Source of the DNA: Phallusia fumigata
Taxonomy: Eukaryota > Chordata > Ascidiacea > Phlebobranchia > Ascidiidae
Direction of reading: 5' to 3'
Assembly: GCA_008931825.1 (NCBI GenBank)
Contig: QXVZ01029993.1
Location: 30,973-94,972 of the forward strand
Length of the DNA: 64,000 nucleotides
Made by a program: the position numbers and the translations under genes. The notes below the pieces were generated by a model. It searched no databases. It was given only the letters and a program-made list of their open reading frames with translations, and had not been told where the DNA came from. Positions 23,001 through 35,000 of this stretch are shown in pieces (position 1 is the stretch's first letter; each line of letters starts with the position of its first letter).

Positions 23001-26000
23001 TATAGCCTACTGCTTATCGTACCAGACAAGACAGGTGATGCAGGCCAAACCAGTTGTAACCTATGTGTGGTAAAGAGTCATCTGTCTGCATTTGCAAAAA
23101 TATCACATATCTGTCGCGACCCCCAGGTTGGGAACCACCGGTATGTCTGGTAATGCAACTCCTCCAAACACAGAGGAAGGAATTACCATGTTTTAAATAA
23201 TTCTTTTGACATAGAAATTAGCATGGTTTTAGAATAACTTGGTTGGATTCGAAAAGGTATTCTTTACTTTTTGTTTAATTTTTTTAATTCCCAATCTTGA
23301 ATTGACCATGCCCTATTAACAACACTACCAATGCGCAATTGCCTGTGTGTGGTTTATGCTTGCAGAAACAATTATGTCATAAATGCCAAAAAAATTGGGG
23401 ACATACTAAAATGTGGGCATTTAAAAATGGTATGTGTGGAAAATATTATTTAGGGGTAGTAATGTATGTACAATGGTAATTTGGAAAACACCATTTCACT
23501 AGTTTTGTATGGCAATCAATAAATATGTAAGTTGTGTACCCATACTTATTTCATGTTTTTTAATTCTTTTCCAGGCATTGTATGACCAGCAAAAAAAGTC
23601 ACAGTTGTGTGATGTTTCCTTGGTAGTTGAAAATGTTTCATTTCCTGCACACAAAGCTGTTTTAGCAGCACACAGCTCATATTTTCAAGCTTTGTTTGAT
23701 CGTGGAAAGCTAACTGATGATGCTGGGTCAAAGGTGGGTAAAGGGAAGGAGTTGGAAGAAGCTATTAAGTAATTTTATTAAAGTGGCACTATTTTAACTT
23801 AAGAAACAAATTCGAAACATTTAACATCAAGCAAACTTTTAAACACAAGCTGCCAAATAGGGATGTTCACAGTAGAATATTTGACTTATGAAGGGAAAAT
23901 AAAGAACTGAATGTCAAATTTTGAAAGGTATGCTTCTATTAGATCTTATGTAACAACAGATGATTTGACTTTTAACGTCTGAATATGCAAATGGTAAAAA
24001 AATCATTAATAAATGAAAGGCAGCAAGTCAACTAATATTATATGCACTGATGTACCTGAAACAAGTTGCACAATCAAAACAAATTTTGCCTATTAAACAA
24101 AAAAATCCAACCATGTGGTCATACTTCCAGTTTGTAACTCCTGTTTGTTTAAGAATGTTTTTCACATTTCTTCAAATTTGCACAGTGATGGATGTGCATC
24201 TGAAGTTGTGCATTGTAACTTTTGATCCCAGTTAACCCATCGGTTAACCTACAGGCTTCGAAAATATGAATTTAAAAACAGAAATATTCAATTAAATAAG
24301 CCCTGAGAAGTTTTCTATTTTAGTAGCTAGTACAACACAAAGTATTTTGTGACTTTTGTAAGTGTTCATCCATATTTACCTTTTTTGCCCCCCAAGTGTA
24401 CATAAGGTCTGTGAAGTCTACATAAGGTTTGATTTGACCACAGTGGATTTTATTTTCCTGGTTATTTTTATAATCATCGACTCAACAGATTAAATAAAAC
24501 TTTTTAAAAATATCTGCTACAATTTTGACATTCATCTTGACAAAAGCATGATGTACAACTTTGCATTAGTGGGGATCCATGCGTTTCTGCCTGTAGAAAC
24601 AATCATGCCATAAAAAGCTTAGGTAACTATGGGAGCCAATGTAAAACAATGTAGCCAATATATGTCCCTTATAAATTGAGTAATAGTCTTTTTGGAATGG
24701 CAATATGGTGAACTCCACCCTTCTAGTTTGGATTTGTTATTCTACTTTGAACATCCCTAATCCTAAATTAAAATCGTTTTGTTTTACATGTTTGGTAAAC
24801 AGTGCCATACTATGCTGTACACAAACCTATGCATCATTGATTCAGTGTTTTTGACAATACAGGCATGCAATGTTACCACCATCCACCTGTCTTCCATAAG
24901 TGCAAACACCTTTATACCAATTTTGCACTTTTTGTATACTTCCCGTCTTCATGTGTTTTGTGAAAATATTCGGGACTTACTACGAACTGCTCGAAAATTG
25001 CAAATATCATCAATTGTTCAGGTAAACTGTTCTGATGGCAAGATGTCAAATATTTAGTGTAACAAAAACATATAGATGTACCATAGCACTTGGAACACCT
25101 ACAAGATAACGTTATGTATAAGTTCCCCTCCTTGAACAGGGACCCATATTGTTTCTGTTTTTCTTTTGTTGTTTGCAGGTTTGTCTGTGTGGCATAAAAT
25201 ATTTGACCAATTCAAATGATTTTAGAGGTGATAGATATTGTCACAAAGACGTGCCTTATGTATGTTTGAACAGCCCCAGTGGGTACCGTGCTAACCCCCA
25301 AAAGTAAAATGCTTGCTGATGCTGATGAGCACCACAAATGACAGTTTAGTATAAATTGTACACACTATTTGTTGATAGCAGAGACATGTCTTGCTATGCC
25401 AAGCAATACCTGTACCAATTGTCTAACTGGTAAGAATAGGAAACCAAAAGCATCTACATCAAAACTAGTTGAAAATTGAAACAGTTTTGAAAACATGCTG
25501 CTGTGATACATCAAATGCTGTGTTTAACTCTGTAGCCTCAAAGTTTGTGGACAGGACCATAGTGTGTGTAATTCCATTTTCTTACTTATTGTTATAAGTG
25601 CCAATTCTAAATCAAACAATTTTTTGTGTAGTTTATCAAAGATATTGGCAAAAATTTCGACATGTATCTAGATAGTGGCATAATCTACAACTTTGCATGT
25701 TTTTGGACCCTTGTATTTATGTCTGTAGAAACAATCATGCCATAAAAAGCTTGGGTTACCATGGGACTTAATGTAAAATCTAACTTGAACCTGCAAAGTA
25801 ATTCATCAGTATAAGTTTACTTTCTCATTCCAAGTTTAGGACGGTCGTCCTGTGCTCGCAGGGTTGTTGGTTCTATTCCCGCCTCGGTTTTGTAATATTT
25901 CTTGTCACATGGACTTTGCCTAACTTGATAATATTTAACTTGATAACTGGCTGAACTATAAATCTACCCCGATCGCTTCCAGCAAAACTGTGATTCTAGT

Positions 26001-29000
26001 TCTATAATAGTTCGGTCAAGGGCAAATTGCCACCTTTGCTGTTGCGTTTCTGTATGTCTGCTTTATCCATGTATGTCTGTCCGACTTCATTCTTGCCTCA
26101 GCTTCTTCCCATCCCGCTCTTGAGCGCCATGGGCTGTTCGTGTCGGGCCCGATGAATTCTTTATTTGAATCCTTTGTCTATATTTTCAAATTAAGTGATA
26201 GTGCATCCTTTCAAGCTTCATATACTTTTTTGGTTTTTCAGGCGTGTGAGCATCTTATGGCTGAAAATGTGACCTTGCCAAGTGTAAGTGAAGTGAGACA
26301 TAATCAACCCAAAGACATAACTTCGGTTTCTGACCAGCAAACACAAAGTGTCCTGTATGTTGATCTTAAATCAGAGGATGATGATGATTTTAATGTTGCA
26401 TCATCAGGACAAAACTTTTTGGAGTTGCATTCTGATTTACCAGATCAAACTGTGTCCCATCCCTTTTTAGCTGATGAAGCTAATGGTAACCCAATATATT
26501 TTAGAGATGTACTAAATATTCATTTGCAGATATGGACAAAAATCATACCATGCTAGTTATGGGTCCCCTTCCTCGAAGGGGACACATATTGTTTTTACTC
26601 TGTTTTTTTTTTTTTTNNNNNNNNNNNNNNNNNNNNNNNNNNNNNNNNNNNNNNNNNNNNNNNNNNNNNNNNNNNNNNNNNNNNNNNNNNNNNNNNNNNN
26701 NNNNNNNNNNNNNNNNNNNNNNNNNNNNNNNNNNNNNNNNNNNNNNNNNNNNNNNNNNNNNNNNNNNNNNNNNNNNNNNNNNNNNNNNNNNNNNNNNNNN
26801 NNNNNNNNNNNNNNNNNNNNNNNNNNNNNNNNNNNNNNNNNNNNNNNNNNNNNNNNNNNNNNNNNNNNNNNNNNNNNNNNNNNNNNNNNNNNNNNNNNNN
26901 NNNNNNNNNNNNNNNNNNNNNNNNNNNNNNNNNNNNNNNNNNNNNNNNNNNNNNNNNNNNNNNNNNNNNNNNNNNNNNNNNNNNNNNNNNNNNNNNNNNN
27001 NNNNNNNNNNNNNNNNNNNNNNNNNNNNNNAAATTTGTAAAACTGATTTTTAAACCGATCACGTTCTAAAAACATCACTACTATTCAGAAATTGCATGTG
27101 TGTGGGGACCCATATGTTTATGCTAGCAGAAACAATCATGTTATAAAATGCCAAGGGAATAAGGGACCCAATGTAATGTGGGTATTGAAAATATATCCAA
27201 TGTAATAAAGAAAATGGTATATGTGGAGAACATCATTTTGAGGTGGTAGTGTATGTGGAATGAAAATATGGAGAACGCCACCTCTCTAGTTCCTGGTGTT
27301 TTTTGTTTCCCACACAAATTTTTTTAGAAAGAAAGCATAATATTGTAACGTCTGAACCACAGGTGTCAATTTTGTAACGTTTTGTAAATTATTAGGGGTA
27401 ACCTTTCTAGGTTTTTTACGTTTTTCAAACGGAACATGTTAATGTAAAAAGATGCTTATAAGAAAACTTACAGCTGTTCTGTAAGGCAAATGATGTGAAT
27501 TCCGTTTCATGTTACACTTTGTTTTTACACCAACTCATGTTGTTGTGTCATTGATTGTTTAAAATTTAGCCTGATCGGTCAAGTATTCACCCTCCAGCCG
27601 CAAATATGTGTTTTAATCCTGACTGTTTTGCTCCAAATGAAAAATATGCAGTGCAAGCTCAGCGGTTGGTAACGGGCTGCTCAGTCACACATAAAACGAA
27701 CGTTTATTAGGGGTGGCCAGGCGGGCATTTCGCTGATTAAAATTAGGTGGTGATGACCTCAATATGTTTTCTATTTTGCGATGTAGAAGGCAGTATGGCA
27801 CAATAATTATTTGTTTAATCACTTTTGTTTTTAGTCCTGCCACAAAAAAATTTATACCACATTGGAAAGAGGTATTTAGAGCTTGTAGTACAGTTTTGCT
27901 GCAGCCAAAGGTTACTGCAGGTCAACAGATTTGTTAGTTTATCTATAGTTTTTTTTCATTAGGATTGCAAAATGGAGAACACCATCACTTTAGTTAGAAT
28001 TAATGAATTAGCCATCAGATTATAAAAATTAAATTAGTTAATATCCAATAAAAATTTGTGTTTTAACAGAAACCAAAGTCCGTGGTGGGAGAACACATAA
28101 AAAAGGTTTTCCTAAAAAGTTTCAACAAGTAATGCCAACATCTGAATCAATCTCAATGCATCTGCCTTCGATTCAAAACATCTGTGAGTGTGACTTCATT
28201 AATTTGCAATGCATGTAAGGAAGCAGGGTATAACTAAACAGTTTTTTTTAAATCCCAGCAACAATTGCCCCCGCATCAATATTTGGAAGAACTAACATGA
28301 GTCAAGCAAGTCGAAGTCGTTTGCCTGTTTCACCAATGTTATCTATCACATCAACATCAACTGAAAATATCTCTTCCAAATCACCTCTTGTAAATGCTTT
28401 TGCAACCGAAAGCCTTTCATTTGGTAATCACCTGGAAACATTGGGAAATGTGTTTGCGAATGAATCTGCTGCCCTAATGTTAGATGGTTTTCCGTGTGTT
28501 GAAAGGTATGATGTGTATATACATGTTTAAATATGTTTTTGTTATTATTTACAACAATGTCTATTTTTAGGTAATATATCTCATATGCCTGAGCCTTTAG
28601 TAATGACATGAGTCATGGGAGTATCCAGAAATTTAAAAAAAGTGGGGGATAAATATTTCAACTCAGGAAATTTCCCTAACGTGATGATTGATTAAGTCCT
28701 CTACTTTGGTTCGGGAATATTCCCTAATAACTAAAAATTAAAATAATACATTAAAACCTTATATTGTGATATTTGCTGGTACACTGCATGTTGTTGTGGT
28801 GAGATTCATTGGACATTTTTATGGCAATATAGCAACCATAAGCATTAGTTTTTGTTTTGCACCATATTCTAAATTTTCATACAATATGGATAGTCATGAT
28901 CGGCAGTGTCTATGAGGTGACATTGCTGATGCTAGCATCTGCCACTATCAGCATCAGTTATCCACTTGATGAATAGAATAATTTATTTTTGTGAGGGTTG

Positions 29001-32000
29001 ATACTATAGGAACTTCACTCCAATAGTAAAAATGCTTTCATCCGCAAAAATGCCAGCTGTTGTAGGGAGCAAGTCAGCTATGATTGTTGTGTGATTAATG
29101 AGTGATTGTCCTGTTGTCAATGGATACAAATTTATGTACTACAGCCTGTTTAGAAGCTGTGATTTTATCAGCATGAAGTTAGCTAAGACAGTCCACACCA
29201 AACAGTTTTTATGCACTTTGATTAAATACCTAGGCTCACGCCAATGATTGATGTTGATGTGCAGTTGTAAACACAGAGCAACCAGAAAATGTTATCTGAC
29301 AAACAAATAAGCGATATTTTTGACGCTTTATTATCTTAAAACCTCACTGAGAAACACAGTTGCCGAACAAAGATGTAATGGATTGACTTTATGTAACGCC
29401 ACATAGCTGCGTCGGCAAAGTAAGGGATCTAAGTGTTTCATGAAAAGAAAGGAAAAAGGATTAATTTTATTCCCAGAGATTCAGTGCTTGGTCAAACAGA
29501 ATTTTTTTGTTTTTAACCCTAAAATGACCCTAAAATATATTTACAGTTTAAATCACATTTATAACTTTCTGTCTTTTGTTGTTTAAGTTCAATTAACTTG
29601 GTTGACAAGAGCAATTCACCTGTGAAAACTTCAACAACCAAGAATCCTGACTCTCTTCAGGTAAAGAATTACTAAATAAACAATATTTCAATGCTAATTG
29701 TATTTTTTTGTGGAATTTAGATAATGTGCATAATGTGTTGTGGCATCCTAAAGTTTTAGTGCACTTCTAGGTTCAGTCTGTCTATTCTATGTCCCCTAAA
29801 TTACCAAATGATCAATCACCCACTGCGACTTCAACCTGGAAGATTAAACCACACCAATCAGCAAAGGCAGTTTTAGGCATTAAAGCAAACAGTGTTTCAC
29901 ATAACTACAGCAGGGATCTTCATGTTACACCACCTGCTGCATCTGCAGTGACAACTACTTCAACATCTCCCGATGGTGAAGCACTCAATGTATGTTAATA
30001 AAAAGTAATCATGGGTCCCCTTTCATGAAGGGACACATACTGTTTTTACTCCTTTTTTCTTTCTTTTTGTCCACTGCCTGTTTGTTCCCACAGTTTAGTC
30101 ATAAACAGCAATATTATATAGTAAGTCACCTAGAAGTTTTTTATTGAGTTAGTTTGTACAATGCAAAGTATTTTACAGTATTTTGTGACTTTTTATTGGA
30201 TACACCCATTTTTACCATTTTAACTCCAAATATTTAGTTTTTTGTTTACAAGCCCTTTAGTTCCGAAATACCAATTCAAGTGTATCGAAATTAAAAATGT
30301 CGATATAAAGGGTGCTCTTATTGGTTGTTTAAAATTTCGGGCTGATCGGCCAAGTGATTATCCTTGTAACCTTTAATACAGGTTTAAATACTGACTGTAC
30401 TGCCCCAAACATAAATAAAACAACTCAAATTGAAGAATGATCGATGGGTTTATGACCATAGCAGCACAGTGCTTAGGAACTAGTATCAGACTTCTACGCC
30501 TTATATAAAGGGGCGTTTATTCCGAGTTGCCAGATGGCGTTTCACTGACTAAAATCAAGTTGTAATTGCGTAGTGATAACCTACATTTGCTCTATCGGGT
30601 TGTAGAAGAAAACCATTCTATATGGTTGTGTATATCGTAAATGCAACACCTCCCAATGCAGAGGGATGATTACCAGCGGTCACAGCCCAGTGACTCATAT
30701 TACACCACTGCTTTACGTTTAGAATGAAATTGGAGAAAGCTACTTTTCTAATATTGGTAAAGACTATAGTCTAAAACTTATGGATATAGCTTGGCATTTG
30801 GGTCTCATTTGACCTTGCTTTTACCTGAGTTGCACTGTATTACAACATCCTTAACTTTGTGCACCTTTTTTATTTTTCATTTGATACAACTTGGTGTCAA
30901 AAAAGCTCTTACAAATGTGTGGAGAATATGCACACCCAGCCCATTTTTCTATTTTTTTGCAGCCATCAGTGTACACATGCAAAGATTGCTGTAAATACTT
31001 TACAAATGTAACGGAAGCAGTAAATCACTACTACTCAGAACATCCAGTAAGCTCCACAGCAATAAAACCAGTCAGTAGCAGGTATTTTGATTGTTTTTTT
31101 GTCTAGTTTATTGTTAGTCCCCTTCCGTGAAAGGGACACATATTGTTTTCACTTTTGTCTTATGCAAGTTCATTCCCGTGTTTGGCCAGAAAGTCATTTA
31201 AATGTCTTGCACACATGATAAAGGGGTTCATAAAGTTGTGCACTGTCAGCTTTGACCCAAGTTGACCCATCAGTAGAAATTGGCTGAATCAGGCTAAATT
31301 TTTAAACAGCTTTTCATTAGTTGTTTAAAATTTTAGCCTGGTCAGCCAAGTAGTTGAACGTGTTAAACAATATCTGAACTGGATAAAACTTAAGGTGTTT
31401 GCAGAACATGCTAGTGTGATGTATTGGATTTTAATTTATAATCTACAACTTTGCATGTGTGGGGACCCATGTGTTTTTGCCTACAGAAACAATATTGTTA
31501 TAGAAGGCTTAGGTAACTACGCTCATGAATGTAGTAAAAATGCATCCTTTAAATATCTGTGAAAATGCATTAAAATATCTAAAATATGTAATTTTGTTTA
31601 GACAGTCTCATGCTCCAGACAGGAACAGCCACAGTTGTCCGCATTGTGGCCGGTTGTTTAACAACAAGAACAATCTAAAGCGCCACATACTTATCAAGCA
31701 TACAACTGACAAACGATTCAAATGTAGTATGTGCGGACGAAGGTAAAAGGTTGCTGTATTTCGCTGATTTTTTTTGCTGGTTAGGGTATTAACCTTATTT
31801 ATAGCTGTAGATTTTTAGTTTGACAATAGTGGATGCACTACAGTTTGTTTTTTTGTAATGATAAGGTTACTTAAGTAAAAATGAAGTTAGAAGGGATATA
31901 AACCAATAGTTCCAGTTGTATGAAACCAGTGGGAGGTGGTTCAGGTTGGGGGTTGTTACTCACTTAGTGAACATGAGGCCCTAGTGGTTGCCTTGTGGCC

Positions 32001-35000
32001 TCTAGTGGTTAACGTTTTGAATTGGGATAAGATTTTAGATTTCAGGTTGTGGTATTGGGGTGTATCAATTGCTGCATTTTACACTGTAGTCTAGTGTCTA
32101 CCCCACTAGTCTACTAAAATGGGCCAAATTACTAAACAATGTCCAAATTAGGTGAAATTTGGACAGTTTGTAGAATATGCGTTGGTGGTGTATCGATTTT
32201 TTGTTGACCCTATTGCCACTGCAGTTACCCCAATAGCCTACTAAAAGGGGTCAAATTATTAAACAATGTTGGAATTAAATGAAGTTTAATAGTTTGTGTA
32301 ACATACCATTGTGGTGTATTGATTTTCGTTGTTTGATCCCATAGCCCGGGCAGTTACCCCACTTTCCCCCCCCCAAAAAAAAATCAAATTACTGAACAAT
32401 GTTCGAATTAGGTAAAATCAAGATCCCGATCAGATTTTTATGTCTATGTATATTTGTTAAGTGCCTCAGACTATTTGACCAAGCATGTGACAGTCAATAT
32501 GGGCCCCTTCCTTAAACATATTGTTTTCATTTTGTTTTTTTCCTTTTTAACATGAATTGTTCCCATGTTTTTGTCAAATAAGATTTGTTTTACTTTCTTC
32601 AATGTAATGCAGGTACAAGTATGTATCTAATGTAATTAAGGAAATGGTGCCTGTGGAAAACATTGTTTACGGGTTTTACTGTGTATGTGCAATGTAGAGA
32701 AACCACTTCTCTAAATTTTTATTAATTACAAGCCAAAGAGTTGCATGGCCGCCATTACATATCCTTTTATTTACATGTGTGCAGCCTCATAGAACAGTTT
32801 CCACTGGCTCAGGTTGTGTCTGGTTGTTGTCTGGTTTTAAGAAATTATCCTCTTGGCTATGTTGGAAATTAGTTAGTTTGCTTCATTACACAGGTATGCA
32901 ATTCGCCAGTCATTGCAATACCACATGAGATCCATCCATGGCAAGGAAACAGAGGATGATAAACTAATGGTGACATCTCCTACAAATGCATCTTCAAACC
33001 CTAAATCGCAGCTTGGTAGCATTGGTCATCTAATTACTTCTTCAACTGATGAATCTGAAGTAAACTTGCAGTAGGTCTTATGGGTAATTGTTTGGTGGCG
33101 TGTATATTTTGAAATCTACATTTGCAGCTCTCCAAAGAAATCTCAAGCTACTGAAAAAATGTTGAGCAAACATACTACTGCAGAGGACTTTAGTGCTATA
33201 ACTTCCACCACATCATACATAACAGCTACTTCTATCACTGGAAATATTGGTAGTAAGTACTATGGATCACCTTTCTGGCGTTGTTTCTAAACTCTCTTTT
33301 TTGTTTTCTTTTTTACCCTGCACCTTTTGTTTTGGTATGAATTGTTCATGGATTTCGATGAAACTTTTACAATTGGTAGATAACCCCATAGCCCCAGTAT
33401 AAAATTAAAATGTTTTTCATGCTTGTGCGCACCACAAATGATTATGATGTTACATAAATGTCAATGAAATTAATTTGGATTCATCATTAACTGTTGTTTC
33501 CAATTAAATGAAACTTGAACTGATGACAGTTCAAGATTTTCTGTTTAATGCTGGTGTTTCTTCCCATATGGTCAGGAAAAGGAACCGTGTATCTGATGTG
33601 GTGTATTGGTTACAGTGTTTAAGTAGTTGCCCAGCTAACACCCAAAAATTGTCCAAATTATTGAAAAGTTTTTGAATAAGTTAAAAATTGAGAGTTTGTA
33701 GAACATGGTATTGTGGTGCATTGATTGCTGTGTTTCACCCTATGTTGCCAGAAATTGACCTGTTATCCCTTTAAAGGTTGTAGATTGCGCCATAGTATGT
33801 TATAATCGACTATACATTGGTGGGACCAGTGCTATATGACCTAATGTAAAATAATGTAGTAAACATTAGGCCTAGTTTTTGATGCAATGAAAGAAATTGT
33901 TTTTGGCATGAGGAATTAATTGTCCATCCAATTTAGACAAAGGTGAACTTCTCTGTGAGCAACCCTCTGTGAATGCAGATTTGCCATCAATCCAAAGAAT
34001 AGAAAGTATTCAAAATAACAACACCCAAAATGTGACCAGCAAGGTTTGCAAAGTACATTTTTAAAAGTTGTAAAAACTTGTTTTGCTGTTTTAGCTTTAG
34101 GCAGATGTTTAACATTTTATTTGAAGTTATTATATTGTTCCCTTTCATAAAGGGGTCAAATCAATAACCAATATATGAGTACGATATAAACGTAAAAGAC
34201 TGACATCTCATCCAAAATCCTTCTTTTTTCAGTTGTAGTGTATATGTGATGTTGCTATGGTGGGAGCCACTTTTCTACTTTGTTTTATTTTGCCCTAAGC
34301 CCCCTACTATTGTAAGTGGTCCAACTTTTTATAAAAGGTCTAAATAGGATGAAATTTTCATACATAGCATATTGGGTCATTGTAGCATGTAAACTATTTT
34401 ATTTAGTTAACCAGAAACAGTATCACTTTTTAGGTGCATGAAATTGACATGAAATATTTGATGTGATACCCAAACTTTCAATTTTCTGAAACGTCTGGCA
34501 AAATACCCAAATAATATTATAACATGTGTGGTGGCCCTTAGGTTTCTGCCTGCAGAAACAATCAAGCAACACAACGTTGTATCAAGTGTAAATCAATATG
34601 ATATAATTTATTCTTCTTTTGATGAGTATGTTATAGTTAACATGTTTGTAGTTTGTTTGTTTCTTGTGGACCCTTTCAACACTGTCCTAACTGGACTGCT
34701 TTTATAGATTACATATTGGATCATTGTGTTGTGTCATCTGATTTGCGTAGTTAAACACAAAACAATATAATATATTCTAAGTAACACTAAACACGGATCT
34801 GTTCATAATTCTTATCCAAAATATACTGGCCCAACTAGTTCTTAAAAGCAACATGCTTTATTCATCAAACATTTCGACAACAACTCATGCCATCATCAGT
34901 GATACAATAAGGTGATTGTTGCCGAAACAGTTGATGAATAAAGCATGTCGCTTTTAAAAAACTATTTGGGCCAGTATATTTTTGATGAGAAATATTTTAA

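Noticed and set aside
25850-25895. Possible tRNA gene
   Set aside because: Only a B-box-like string is present; no cloverleaf, anticodon arm or A box could be drawn. Listed as a SINE-like fragment instead.
26532-27078. Long open frames across 26532-27078 on both strands
   Set aside because: They are read through the run of N bases and carry no information.
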